Numbered from the stretch's first letter, positions 8,304 to 17,016 are shown. The stretch is 64,000 nt of DNA from Bradyrhizobium sp. CCBAU 53340 (GCF_015291645.1 NZ_CP030055.1:6758001-6822000), one strand, 5' to 3'. The notes: generated by a model from the sequence alone, not told the origin. A program made the numbers and translations.

Positions 8304-8766
8304 GCCGCAATTCGTCTATGTCACCTATATCGAGACCACGCCGGAAAAGCTGTGGCAGGCGCTGACATCGAGCGAGTTCACCAGGCAATACTGGTTCGGT
8401 GCCGAGGTCCGCTCCGACTGGACGGTCGGCTCGCCCTTCGCGCTTTCGCTGGACGGCGAGGTCACCGATTCAGGCGAAATCCTGGAGGCCGATCCGCCGC
8501 GGCGGCTGTCCTACAGCTTCAAGCACCACAAATATGAGGAGCTGCGCGGCGAGCCGATCTCGCGCGTTCTCTTCACCATCGAACCTTTCGGACCGGTCGT
8601 GCGTTTGACCGTGCTGCACGACGGCTTCATCGAGGGCGGCAAATATCTCGGCGCCGTCTCCAACGGCTGGCCAGCGATCCTGTCGCAGCTCAAGAGCCTC
8701 TTGGAGACCGGCAAGCTGCTCAACATCACGCGCGCGGCGCTCAACAAGGGGTTCGACGCAAAATGA
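8296..8766 (+). CDS. SRPBCC/AHSA1-domain protein, first copy
   Basis: A 156-residue START-like (AHSA1 type) ligand-binding fold. Visible family pattern: FVYVTYIETTPEKLWQALTS, then TRQYWFGAEVRSDW, GEILEADPPRRLSYSF and GWPAILSQLKSLLETG. No catalytic residues are predicted; such proteins bind hydrophobic small molecules. It overlaps the regulator upstream and the second SRPBCC gene downstream (4 bases), so the three are co-translated. The two SRPBCC proteins are clearly paralogous. Confidence 0.88.
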   Translation: MSKPQFVYVTYIETTPEKLWQALTSSEFTRQYWFGAEVRSDWTVGSPFALSLDGEVTDSGEILEADPPRRLSYSFKHHKYEELRGEPISRVLFTIEPFGPVVRLTVLHDGFIEGGKYLGAVSNGWPAILSQLKSLLETGKLLNITRAALNKGFDAK

Positions 8767-9275
8767 AGCTCGACCAGTTCAAGCCGCTCACCGTCTACAC
8801 CATCTACATCGCCTCCACGCCGGAGAAGGTATGGGAGGCGCTGACCTCCGCCGAGTTCAGCAAGCAATATTTCTTCGGCAACGCGGTGGAGGTCGAACCA
8901 AAGCTCGGCGGCGCCTTCATCGTGCGCACGCCTGACGGCGCCGTGCATATCAGCGGCGAGGTGCTCGCCTACGATCCGCCACACAGGCTTGCGGTGACGT
9001 TCAACGTCAACTGGCCCGAGCTGATCGAGAAGCTGGGGCCGACCCTCGTCACCTACGACATCGAGCAGGTCGGAGGTGCCGTCCGGCTCACCATGAGCGA
9101 GGGCCACGATCGCCCGCTGAGCGACGATATCCTCTCCGGCGGCCGCTCGGGCTGGCCGGCGATCCTCTCCAGCCTCAAGAGCGTGCTCGAGACCGGCAAG
9201 CCGCTGGTGGTGAAAATGGGGCCGCCGCAGCGGATGCTGGATGCGCTGAAGGCGATGGGGATCAAGACGCCGTAG
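8763..9275 (+). CDS. SRPBCC/AHSA1-domain protein, second copy
   Basis: A 170-residue paralogue of the preceding protein: YTIYIASTPEKVWEALTSAE, SKQYFFGNAVEV, GEVLAYDPPHRLAVTF and GWPAILSSLKSVLETG line up one to one. The tandem duplication inside an ArsR-controlled operon suggests that two related ligands, or a heterodimer, are handled; this is inference. The stop is followed by palindromic repeats and no terminator-like T run is obvious. Confidence 0.87.
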   Translation: MKLDQFKPLTVYTIYIASTPEKVWEALTSAEFSKQYFFGNAVEVEPKLGGAFIVRTPDGAVHISGEVLAYDPPHRLAVTFNVNWPELIEKLGPTLVTYDIEQVGGAVRLTMSEGHDRPLSDDILSGGRSGWPAILSSLKSVLETGKPLVVKMGPPQRMLDALKAMGIKTP

Positions 9276-9334
9276 CAGGTGTCGTCCCGGGGCGCGCGAA
9301 GCGCGAGCCCGGGACCCACCACAGGAAGGAGCAT

Positions 9335-9425
9335 CGTAGGGTGGGCAAAGCGAAGCGTGCCCACGAACTCATGCTATTTTGAGAGGTGGTGGGCACGGCG
9401 CAAGGGCGCCTTTGCCCACCCTACG
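9335..9425. repeat. Palindromic intergenic repeat, family D, copy 1
   Basis: Arms CGTAGGGTGGGCAAAG and CTTTGCCCACCCTACG are nearly perfect inverted copies. Inner arms CGTGCCCACG / GTGGGCACGG occur between them. Other copies are at 19650-19745 and 61807-61898. A separate short hairpin (CCCGGGGCGCGCGAAGCGCGAGCCCGGG) lies just before it, around 9286-9314. Confidence 0.85.
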
Positions 9426-9462
9426 GCACTGCCCCCTGCGGTAATGGGTCCCGCCAGAACGA

Positions 9463-10236
9463 CTACGGCACCGGCACCACCAGCCGCCGATAAAGGTGCC
9501 ACGTGGCATGTCCGAGCACGGGCAGCGTCACCACCAGGCCGAGGAAGTACGGCAGCGCCGACACGATCAGCAGCATCACGATGACCGCCGCCCAGCCGAT
9601 CATCGGCAGCGGGCTCGTCACCACCGCGCGCACGCTCGTCACCATGGCAGTGACGAAATCGACCTCGCGGTCGAGCAGCAGTGGAAACGACACCACCGTC
9701 AGCGAAAACAGGATCAGTGACAACACGGCGCCGACCGCGTTGCCGATGGCGAGGAACAGCAGACCCTCATTGGTCGTCAGCACCACCGTCATGAATTCCT
9801 GAAGGCTCGAGAACGAGGCGTGCAGGCCAAGCAAGAGCGCGATCAGGAGCCGCACCTGGTACATCCAGATCACGAACACGAACAGCGTGACGAAGGCCAT
9901 CCAGCCGATCTCGCTGCGCGAACGTATCGCCGACCAGATCGCGCCAAAGGACACCGGCTCGCCGCGCTCGCGGCGGCGGCTCACCTCATAGAGACCGATG
10001 GCAACGAATGGCCCGATCAGCGCGAAGCCCGCGGCGAGCGGATAGACGAGATAGACCATGCCGAAGGCGGTGAGACAGAGGATGATGGTGATGCCGCCGG
10101 CGGCGTAGAGCGCGCCGAAGCAAAGCCCGTAGAGCGGCAGTGCCTGGAAGTCGCGCAGGCCCTCAACCACCGCCTCGGCGATATCGGGCGCCGCGACGGG
10201 ACGCACCACAGGATCGACCTTGCCCGAGATGGACAT
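9463..10236 (-). CDS. DUF2189 integral membrane protein
   Basis: A 257-residue membrane protein recognised as DUF2189 by its opening (GLRDFQALPLYGLCFGALYA) and the central GPFVAIGLYEVSRRRERGEP. About six hydrophobic helices are visible, including residues 37-60, 65-85, 112-135 and 160-185. Function is unknown. It is preceded by a spacer containing the start region of the divergent hybrid kinase. No partner gene is adjacent on the same strand. Confidence 0.85.
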   Translation of the reverse strand: MSISGKVDPVVRPVAAPDIAEAVVEGLRDFQALPLYGLCFGALYAAGGITIILCLTAFGMVYLVYPLAAGFALIGPFVAIGLYEVSRRRERGEPVSFGAIWSAIRSRSEIGWMAFVTLFVFVIWMYQVRLLIALLLGLHASFSSLQEFMTVVLTTNEGLLFLAIGNAVGAVLSLILFSLTVVSFPLLLDREVDFVTAMVTSVRAVVTSPLPMIGWAAVIVMLLIVSALPYFLGLVVTLPVLGHATWHLYRRLVVPVP

Positions 10237-10479
10237 CAGCTTCCTCCCACTTTCAGCGCGATCTTTCGTCGCACGCAGTTTCAGATATTAGCGCCACTGC
10301 GCGCGTGCGCAACTCATGCCGGGCAACGGGGAAGATTGTACCGGCGCCCCCGATGCACGCGTGGCGGAATCTTCACCTTCAGTGCGGTTTTCGCTCCGAT
10401 AGCTATGGACTGGACAGACGAACGTGCCGCAAAATTGTACCTTCCAGCGACGCGCGCGAACAGCGGACCTGCCCCACCG

Positions 10480-12708
10480 ATGAGCCTGCGTACCCGGTTA
10501 CTGATCCTCGTCATCGCGGCCATGCTGGTGCCGGCGAGCCTCGTCGGCTTGCGTTTCGTGCAGAATCGCACCTCCGAGATCGATGCAGCCTTGGCCAATC
10601 TGGCCGCATCGGCAGACGACATCGCCAGCGATCTGGACGAGAAGATTCAGGGCACCGCGCAGCTTGATTACGGCCTCGCCCGAGCCCGCGACCTCGACAC
10701 GCGCGACAAGGCGGCTTGCTCGGCATTTCTATCCGATGTCCGCGAAGAATATCCGCAGTTCACGGGAATCCTGACCATCGATCCCGACGGCAGCCTGTTC
10801 TGCGACTCGCTCCGGACCAACCGCACGCTCGATCTGAATGATCGTGCCTATTTCAACCAGGCAAAGGTCTCGCAGGGCGCCGTCGCGATTGAGCCGGTGT
10901 TCGGTCGCCTGACCGGAACGTCGGTGCTCCAGATCGCCTACCCGGTGCGATCGGACGCCGGCGCGCTGAAATTCGTGCTGCTCGCTTCGTTCAACCTGAA
11001 CAAATTCGCGGAATTTCACGACAAGCGTTTGCTGGCCGAGAAGGAGATCATGCTCACCGACAGTAAAGGGACGATCCTCGTCGCCCCCAAGACGGGGGGC
11101 TGGAGCGAGCCCGTCGGCGCGTCGATCGCAGGGACCGACCTGTTCCGCTTCGCCGTAGCGCCCGATGGCGAGGCCTCTCGCGAGGTGACCGACCGCCAGG
11201 GCCGCAAGCAGGTCTGGGCCGTCGCCCGCTCGCCCTCGATCCGAAAGGCCGGCCTCTACATCCTGGTCGGACGTTCCAAGGACGGACTGGTCGGGGCGAC
11301 GAACCGCAGGCTCTACGAGGACATGGCAATCCTCGCAGTGGCCTCCCTGCTGCTGCTCGCCGGCATCTGGATCCTTGCAACCGTCAGCGTTGGACGCCAG
11401 GTGGGACGGCTGGCCGCGATGGCGAAGCGGCTCGGGCTTGGCGACCTCAGCGCACGCATTCCGCCGCCGCATCCGAGCGGCGAGCTGGGCGGGCTGATGG
11501 CCCTGCTCAACGGCACTGCCGAGTCGCTCGAACATCAGCGCGTCGCCATCGCGGACCTCAGTCACAAGCTCAGTCAGTCCCTGAAGATGGAAGCCATGGG
11601 CCAGCTCACCGGCGGCGTGGCGCACGATTTCAACAATCTGCTCACCGTCATTCTCGGCAACTCCGAGCATCTTGCCGACAGGCTGGCGGGCGACAAGGAA
11701 TTGCAGCGGATCGCCGCCGACATCGCAACCGCCGCCGAGCGCGGCTCGGACCTGACACGCAGCCTGCTCGCCTTTGCGCGCAAGCAGCCCTTGCGGCCGC
11801 GCGAGATCGACATTGCCGAGAAGGTCGTCAGCATGGAGCAGCTGCTGCGGCGGTCGCTCGGCGAGCACATCGAGTGCAGCTTCGCGTTCGGACCCGATTT
11901 GTGGCTGACCAGCGTCGATCCCGGCCAGCTGGCAACCGCCCTGCTCAATCTCGTGCTCAATGCACGCGACGCGATGCCCGACGGCGGCAAGCTGACGGTC
12001 GAGGTTCGCAATAGCTCGCTCGATCACTTCGAGCTCGACGTCGACGGCGAGCCGCACCCGGGGGACTACGTCATGGTGGCCGTGACGGATACCGGCTGCG
12101 GCATGGAAGCGGACGTCGCCGATCGCGCATTCGAGCCGTTCTTCACCACCAAGGAGGTCGGCAAGGGCACAGGGCTCGGCCTGAGCATGGTCTACGGATT
12201 CGCGCAGCAGTCCGGCGGTCTCGTGCAGCTGCAGTCCGAACCGGGGCGCGGCAGCGTCGTCAGGCTGTTCTTCCCCCGCGTCGCCGCGACGCACAACGAG
12301 GAACCGGCGCCGCCGGCACAGGTCATCGCCCCCGACGGAAGCGAAACCATTCTCGTCGTCGAGGACGACGACATGGTGCGAGCCTATGTCGAGAGTGAGC
12401 TCAGGACGCTGGGCTATCGCGTCATCGCGGCGTCGAGCGGGCCCGCGGCGCTGGATGTGTTGCGCCAGCCCGGGGACATCCATTTGCTCTTCACCGACGT
12501 CGTCATGCCCGGCGGCATGTTCGGGCCGGAGCTTGCGCGGCAAGCGACTGCCTTGCGTCCCGGCCTCAAAGTGCTGTTCACGTCCGGCTACAGCCAGGAT
12601 CCCGTCAAGACACCCGAGGGGGTCGACGCCCGTATTCTGACGAAACCGTTCAAGCGGCAGGACCTCGCCGCGATGCTGCGGTCCGCATTGTCGGCGTCGC
12701 CGCGCTGA
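10480..12708 (+). CDS. Hybrid sensor histidine kinase with Cache-type sensor and receiver domain
   Basis: A 742-residue membrane sensor kinase. Order: N-terminal membrane helix (about 7-25), a periplasmic double-Cache-like sensor (about 30-275), second membrane helix (about 285-305), HAMP linker, HisKA with phospho-acceptor H382 in GGVAHDFNNLL, HATPase with the N box LNLVLNARDAMPDGG and DTGCGM, and a C-terminal receiver with likely phospho-acceptor D673 in LLFTDVVMPGG. The H-box HDFNNLL is that of the hybrid kinases common in rhizobia. An upstream ATG at 10405 would add 25 residues. No response regulator with an output domain is adjacent. The signal sensed is unknown. Confidence 0.9.
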   Translation: MSLRTRLLILVIAAMLVPASLVGLRFVQNRTSEIDAALANLAASADDIASDLDEKIQGTAQLDYGLARARDLDTRDKAACSAFLSDVREEYPQFTGILTIDPDGSLFCDSLRTNRTLDLNDRAYFNQAKVSQGAVAIEPVFGRLTGTSVLQIAYPVRSDAGALKFVLLASFNLNKFAEFHDKRLLAEKEIMLTDSKGTILVAPKTGGWSEPVGASIAGTDLFRFAVAPDGEASREVTDRQGRKQVWAVARSPSIRKAGLYILVGRSKDGLVGATNRRLYEDMAILAVASLLLLAGIWILATVSVGRQVGRLAAMAKRLGLGDLSARIPPPHPSGELGGLMALLNGTAESLEHQRVAIADLSHKLSQSLKMEAMGQLTGGVAHDFNNLLTVILGNSEHLADRLAGDKELQRIAADIATAAERGSDLTRSLLAFARKQPLRPREIDIAEKVVSMEQLLRRSLGEHIECSFAFGPDLWLTSVDPGQLATALLNLVLNARDAMPDGGKLTVEVRNSSLDHFELDVDGEPHPGDYVMVAVTDTGCGMEADVADRAFEPFFTTKEVGKGTGLGLSMVYGFAQQSGGLVQLQSEPGRGSVVRLFFPRVAATHNEEPAPPAQVIAPDGSETILVVEDDDMVRAYVESELRTLGYRVIAASSGPAALDVLRQPGDIHLLFTDVVMPGGMFGPELARQATALRPGLKVLFTSGYSQDPVKTPEGVDARILTKPFKRQDLAAMLRSALSASPR

Positions 12709-12854
12709 AGCGCGATGAGATTTGGATAGATCGTCATCGCGCTTCAGCTTGTTGTTTTGCGCATGATCTCCGCGCAAACGCGTTCCGCGTTTGTCGCGAG
12801 GGAAAGCCGCTGCGCACTTTGCGCTGACGCGGCCCTCCGGGTCCGGATCATGCG
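12707..12854. repeat. Palindromic intergenic repeat, family C (long variant)
   Basis: It starts with the inverted pair TGAAGCGCGATGA / TCATCGCGCTTCA, continues GCATGATCTCCGCGCAAACG, CGTTTGTCGCGAGGGAAAGC and ends GGATCATGCG. The same core is at 32248-32324 and, shortened, at 5117-5206. It fills the gap between convergent genes. Confidence 0.8.
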
Positions 12855-12857
12855 TTA

Positions 12858-13304
12858 TTAGCGCGACGCGAGCAGCAGCGCCACGCCGAGATTGGCCGCA
12901 AACAGCGCCGCATCGATGACGAAGATCCTGAGCATCGGGCCCTTCAGCACCGGCCAGTACGCCACGCCGACACGTCCGCCGCGCATCAGCACGGGGACGT
13001 TGTAGGCGAATTGGCTGAAGTGACAGGCGGCGAAGAACAGGAACAGCGCAAGCTGCGCCTCTGCCGGCTGGAAGAAAGCCGGACGCACGGCCAGGAGGTA
13101 AAGCGACAAAAGCCCGATCGGCAGATTCATCCCGCCCAGGAAGGCCACGCTGGCCGCCAGGGTCGGCGCGATCGGATTGCTACGCTCTTCCCGCGGCAGC
13201 AGGATCTTCAGCGTATTGGCTTGCGCAATGCTGAACTGGATGAAGGCACCGCCAAACCAGAGCGCGTTGAAGAGCAGGACGAAATCCGAAAGGTGCATGA
13301 TCAT
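12858..13304 (-). CDS. Small four-helix membrane protein of unknown function
   Basis: A 148-residue protein with four hydrophobic helices (about 6-26, 48-70, 80-100 and 122-146). I do not recognise the family with certainty. It overlaps the NTF2-like gene upstream by the ATGA arrangement at 13301-13304, so it is translationally coupled. A second ATG at 13298 is possible. Together they form a two-gene unit downstream of a MarR regulator and its candidate operator. Confidence 0.75.
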   Translation of the reverse strand: MIMHLSDFVLLFNALWFGGAFIQFSIAQANTLKILLPREERSNPIAPTLAASVAFLGGMNLPIGLLSLYLLAVRPAFFQPAEAQLALFLFFAACHFSQFAYNVPVLMRGGRVGVAYWPVLKGPMLRIFVIDAALFAANLGVALLLASR

Positions 13305-13669
13305 TTTCCGTAGAAGGCCTCGCTGCGCACCACACGGCCCGCATCGTCAAAATCCATGAACTCGCTGGCTCTGGTATCGCCAAGCCGCCACCACACCGTC
13401 AGCCGCGCGATCACCTCGTCCCAGCTCCAGCTCAAGATCTTCAGGTCAGCGCTTTCGACATGACCATAGGCCTCGCGCCAATAGGCGCGGATCTTCTCGG
13501 CGCCCTTGACGACAGGCGAACCGGTCAGCGACAGGGCCAGGGGACTGCGCATCTCGGCATTCTCGGCAAAATGCGCGACGACCGCGTCGATGTCGACCTT
13601 GCACCAATTCGCATGCCATGCCGCGACGAAGCGCTCGGCAGCGGCGCGATCCATCTTCCCTGCGCCCAT
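13301..13669 (-). CDS. SnoaL/NTF2-fold protein
   Basis: A 122-residue protein with the cone-shaped NTF2/SnoaL pattern: FVAAWHANWCKVDIDAVVAHF, a core AEMRSPLALS, GAEKIRAYWREAY, and a final strand FDDAGRVVRSEAFYGK. Such folds bind or isomerise small molecules; no catalytic set can be assigned. The start at 13669 (MGAGKMDRAAAERF) is preferred because the earlier ATG at 13738 lies inside the palindromic operator. An ATG at 13654 is also possible. The gene is co-transcribed with the membrane protein that follows. Confidence 0.75.
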   Translation of the reverse strand: MGAGKMDRAAAERFVAAWHANWCKVDIDAVVAHFAENAEMRSPLALSLTGSPVVKGAEKIRAYWREAYGHVESADLKILSWSWDEVIARLTVWWRLGDTRASEFMDFDDAGRVVRSEAFYGK

Positions 13670-13733
13670 ATCCTGTCCGCTCACGGCGCGGCCCTCCCCG
13701 GCTCGTGGTCCGGGAAGGTGGCAAAGCCCGCGC

Positions 13734-13758
13734 CTCATGTCAATACTATTGACTTGAG
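13734..13758. promoter_or_regulatory. 25-bp palindrome, probable MarR operator
   Basis: The inner part GTCAATACTATTGAC (13739-13753) is a perfect palindrome around its central base. The outer bases extend it to 12-base arms with one mismatch. It lies between the MarR stop and the NTF2-like gene, where a repressor would block transcription of the two-gene unit. Confidence 0.65.
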
Positions 13759-13764
13759 AACCGA

Positions 13765-14232
13765 TCAGTTGTTGTCGGCAATCGTCTCCATCACGGCCAT
13801 CCAGGCCGCCGCGCCGCGGGCCCCGACACGGTCAAACGCTTCGCGCATGACCTTGCGCTCGTGGCCCGATGCCGTTTGCTCGATCCGCTGCCCCGCGGCC
13901 GTCAGGCGCAACAGCTTGGAGCGATGCTGCTCGGGCGAGCGCTGCGACGTCAGCAGCTTGCGCTCCAGCAGGAGATTGAGCGGCCGGCTCAGGGCCTGCT
14001 TGGAAATGCCGAGGATATCGATCAGCGAGCCGATCGCGATGTCGGGCCGGCGCGCCACGACATAGAGAATACGATGGTGCGAGCGCGACAGGCCCTGCCT
14101 GGCGAGATAGTCGTCGGCTTCGAGCGTCATGCCGCGCCAGCCGTAATACATGAGCTCCAGCGCGGCATCGAGATCGTCGAGCTTCGCAAGGGAGGCGCGA
14201 TGAAGCCCCGCGGCTTGAGATGTTTTTGGCAT
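13765..14232 (-). CDS. MarR-family transcriptional regulator
   Basis: A 155-residue winged-helix regulator. The DNA-binding part is clear: GLSRSHHRILYVVARRPDIAIGSLIDILGISKQALSRPL (recognition helix SKQALSRPLNLLLE) and the wing LLTSQRSPEQHRSKLLRLT. The N- and C-terminal helices would make the dimer. It is upstream of and in the same direction as the NTF2/membrane pair, with a strong palindrome between. The gene probably controls that pair and perhaps itself. The ligand is unknown. Confidence 0.9.
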   Translation of the reverse strand: MPKTSQAAGLHRASLAKLDDLDAALELMYYGWRGMTLEADDYLARQGLSRSHHRILYVVARRPDIAIGSLIDILGISKQALSRPLNLLLERKLLTSQRSPEQHRSKLLRLTAAGQRIEQTASGHERKVMREAFDRVGARGAAAWMAVMETIADNN

Positions 14233-14241
14233 TCTTGGAAG

Positions 14242-15852
14242 CTACCCCCTCGCCCGCAGCTCGCGCCGCAGCACCTTTCCAGTCGCCGTCATCGGCAAGG
14301 TCTCGGCGAATTCGACGAAGCGCGGATATTCGTGGGCCGCAAGCTGCACCTTCACGAACTCCTGGATCTCGCGCGCGAGCGCATCGCTTGGAGCAAAGCC
14401 CGGACGCAGCACGATCCAGGCCTTGATCGATTCCGTCCTGATCGGATCGGGGATGCCGACCACCGCCGCCATCGCCACCGACGGGTGCTTCATCAGCGTA
14501 TGCTCGATCTCGGACGGGCCGACGCGATAGCCGGCAGTGGTGATGACGTCGTCCTCGCGGCTGACGTACCAGAAATAGCCGTCCTCATCCTGCACGCCGA
14601 GATCACCCGTCAGCAGGAATTCGCCGGCATATTTCTTCGCCGTCGCTTCCGGATTGCGCCAATATTCGAGCATGGTCACGGGGCATGGCTGGCGTACGCC
14701 GATGATGCCGCGCTGGCCGCGGGGCAGCTCCTCGCCCTGATCGTTGACGATGCGAACGTCGAAGCCTGGGGTCGCCTTGCCCATCGAACCGGGCCGGATC
14801 GGAAACAGATTGGAGTTGCTGCCGATCACGAGATTGCACTCGGTCTGGCCGAACACTTCATGCGCATCGATGCCAAACGTCTCGCGCACCCAGCCGAGCA
14901 GTTCGCCGCCCAGCGATTCACCGCCGGTAAAGATGCTGCGCAGCTTCACGCCGGGATGTTTCACGCCGGCCTGCCGCATCAGCTTGAGCGCGGTCGGCGG
15001 AAGGAACACGTTGCGGACGGAAAGATCGGCCATCATCTGCATCGCCGCCTGCGGCTCGAACTTTCGCGCGCGATGTCCCACCAGCGGGATGCCGTGATAC
15101 CAGAACGCGAACAGGCCGTTGATGAGGCCGCCGATCCAGGCCCAGTCCGCCGGCGTCCACATCAGATCGCCGGGCCGCGGCAGGAAGTTGTGGCACATCT
15201 CGACATTGGGCAGATGCCCGAGCACGACGCGGTGCGCATGCAGCGCGCCCTTCGGATTGCCCGTCGTACCCGAGGTGTAGATGATCAGCGCGGGATCGTC
15301 GGCGGAGGTGTCGACATTGGCAAAATCTTCGGACGCGGTTTCGATGGCCGACCAGAACGGTTTCGCGCCGGCGTGGACGGCGCCGCTCGTGATGTAGATG
15401 TCCTGCAGATACGGCAGCCGATCGCGGATTTTCGTGAGCTTCTCCCAGCCCGCCTCATCCGTGATGATCGCCTTCGCCTGCGAGTTCGACAGGCGGAATT
15501 CCAGCGCATCCTCGCCGAACAGCGCGAACAGGGGGATCGAGATCAGCCCGGAGCGGAATGCCGCCAGATGCGCGATCGGCAGCTCCAGCGATTGCGACAG
15601 AAACACCGCGACACGGTCGCCGCGCGCAAGGCCGTCGGCCTTCAGCACATTGGCGAAGCGGCGCGACATCTCCGCGACCTCGTCGAAGGAGGTGCGCGTG
15701 ACGGTACCCATCTCGTCGACATAAACCAGCGCCAGCCGGCCGGTGCCGTCGGCGTGGCGATCGCAGCACGCCTCCGCGATGTTGAAGCGCGCCGGGATGT
15801 CCCAGCGGAAATTGCGATAGAGCTCGTCGTAGGTTGCGGCTTCTGTCAGCAT
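14242..15852 (-). CDS. AMP-forming acyl-CoA synthetase
   Basis: A 536-residue member of the ANL superfamily, which activates a carboxylic acid with ATP to an acyl-adenylate and then transfers it to CoA. Signatures: P-loop LIIYTSGTTGNPKGALHAHR (about 190-209), EVFGQTECN, LTGDLGVQDEDGYFWYVSREDD, the hinge GYRVGPSEIE, and the C-terminal catalytic lysine in TATGKVLRREL. Its sequence resembles medium-chain or acetate/propionate-type synthetases (SA family), but the substrate cannot be fixed. It follows the epoxide hydrolase gene by 3 bases, so the two are an operon. Confidence 0.92.
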   Translation of the reverse strand: MLTEAATYDELYRNFRWDIPARFNIAEACCDRHADGTGRLALVYVDEMGTVTRTSFDEVAEMSRRFANVLKADGLARGDRVAVFLSQSLELPIAHLAAFRSGLISIPLFALFGEDALEFRLSNSQAKAIITDEAGWEKLTKIRDRLPYLQDIYITSGAVHAGAKPFWSAIETASEDFANVDTSADDPALIIYTSGTTGNPKGALHAHRVVLGHLPNVEMCHNFLPRPGDLMWTPADWAWIGGLINGLFAFWYHGIPLVGHRARKFEPQAAMQMMADLSVRNVFLPPTALKLMRQAGVKHPGVKLRSIFTGGESLGGELLGWVRETFGIDAHEVFGQTECNLVIGSNSNLFPIRPGSMGKATPGFDVRIVNDQGEELPRGQRGIIGVRQPCPVTMLEYWRNPEATAKKYAGEFLLTGDLGVQDEDGYFWYVSREDDVITTAGYRVGPSEIEHTLMKHPSVAMAAVVGIPDPIRTESIKAWIVLRPGFAPSDALAREIQEFVKVQLAAHEYPRFVEFAETLPMTATGKVLRRELRARG

Positions 15853-15855
15853 GGC

Positions 15856-16992
15856 TCACCGCACCGTCGCGAAGAACTTTCTGACATCGCGCACGAACAG
15901 CTCCGGCTGCTCGAACGCGGCGAAGTGCCCACCCTTCTCCATCTCGCTCCAATGCGTGATATCCAGAAAACTCGGCTCCATCCAGCGCCGCACCGGCGTG
16001 ATGATCTCCTTGGGAAACACCGCAACACCGGTTGGCACCTTCACAGCCGGCGTCGTGCGGCGCTTGCCAAAACTCTCCCAGTAGAGCCGCGCGGACGACG
16101 TCGCCGTCTCCGTGGTCCAGTAGAGCATGACGTTGTCGAGCAGCTCGTCTTTGGTGAAGATGTTTTCGGGATGGCCGTTGCAATCGGTCCAGGCCCAGAA
16201 CTTTTCCAGGATCCAGGCGGCCTGCCCGCTCGGCGAATCCGTGAGGCCATAGCCGAGCGTCTGCGGCCGGGTCGATTGCTGCTTTGAATAGCCGGAGTCG
16301 AGATCGACATAATGCTTGAGGCCGGCGAGCGCGCGCTTCTCCTCCGGCGTCGGCTCGCCCTCGACCTTCGGCGCCGTGTTGAAGGCGAGCGTGATGTGGA
16401 TGCCGGCGCAATGCTCCGGGTCCTGCGCGCCGAGCGAGGTCGTCACCGCCGAACCCCAGTCGCCGCCTTGCGCGCCGTAGCGCGCATAACCCAGCCGGTC
16501 CATCAGCTTGGCCCAGGTCGCGGCGATGCGATCGACGCCCCAGCCGGTGGTTTTGGGTTTTGCAGAGAAGCCGAAACCCGGCAGCGAGGGGCAGATCACG
16601 TGAAAGGCATCAGCTGGATTGCCGCCATGTGCGGCGGGATCGACCAGTGGCGCGATCACTTTCTGGAATTCGACGATCGAGCCGGGCCAGCCGTGAGTGA
16701 CGATCAGCGGCAGCGCATTGGCTTCCTTCGAACGGACATGAAGGAAGTGGATGTCGAGCCCGTCGATCTCGGTGGTGAACTGCTCGAAGCGGTTGAGCTT
16801 GGCTTCACGCGCCCGCCAGTCGTAGCCATCGGCCCAGTAAGCACAGATCTCCTGAATCCATTTCAACGGCGCGCCCTGGCTCCAGTCATCGACCAGCTCG
16901 GCCTCCGGCCAGCGCGTGCGGGCGAGGCGCGATTTGAGGTCGGCGAGGACGTCGTCGCTGATGGCGATGCGGAACGGCTTGATGGCGGACAT
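15856..16992 (-). CDS. Epoxide hydrolase, alpha/beta-hydrolase type with EHN domain
   Basis: A 378-residue enzyme that opens epoxides to diols. N-terminal EHN domain (FRIAISDDVLADLKSRLART, RWPEAELVDDW), then the alpha/beta-hydrolase core. The oxyanion motif HGWPGS is near residue 109. The nucleophile aspartate lies in GAQGGDWGSAV. The catalytic histidine lies in EKGGHFAAFEQPE, near the C-terminus. The start is the ATG of MSAIKPF; the frame extends into a palindromic repeat upstream. With the acyl-CoA synthetase just downstream, the pair may process an epoxidised lipid or terpenoid acid; this link is inference. Confidence 0.92.
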   Translation of the reverse strand: MSAIKPFRIAISDDVLADLKSRLARTRWPEAELVDDWSQGAPLKWIQEICAYWADGYDWRAREAKLNRFEQFTTEIDGLDIHFLHVRSKEANALPLIVTHGWPGSIVEFQKVIAPLVDPAAHGGNPADAFHVICPSLPGFGFSAKPKTTGWGVDRIAATWAKLMDRLGYARYGAQGGDWGSAVTTSLGAQDPEHCAGIHITLAFNTAPKVEGEPTPEEKRALAGLKHYVDLDSGYSKQQSTRPQTLGYGLTDSPSGQAAWILEKFWAWTDCNGHPENIFTKDELLDNVMLYWTTETATSSARLYWESFGKRRTTPAVKVPTGVAVFPKEIITPVRRWMEPSFLDITHWSEMEKGGHFAAFEQPELFVRDVRKFFATVR

Positions 16993-17016
16993 CGGCGACC
17001 TTCCCAGCTTCTTCTT

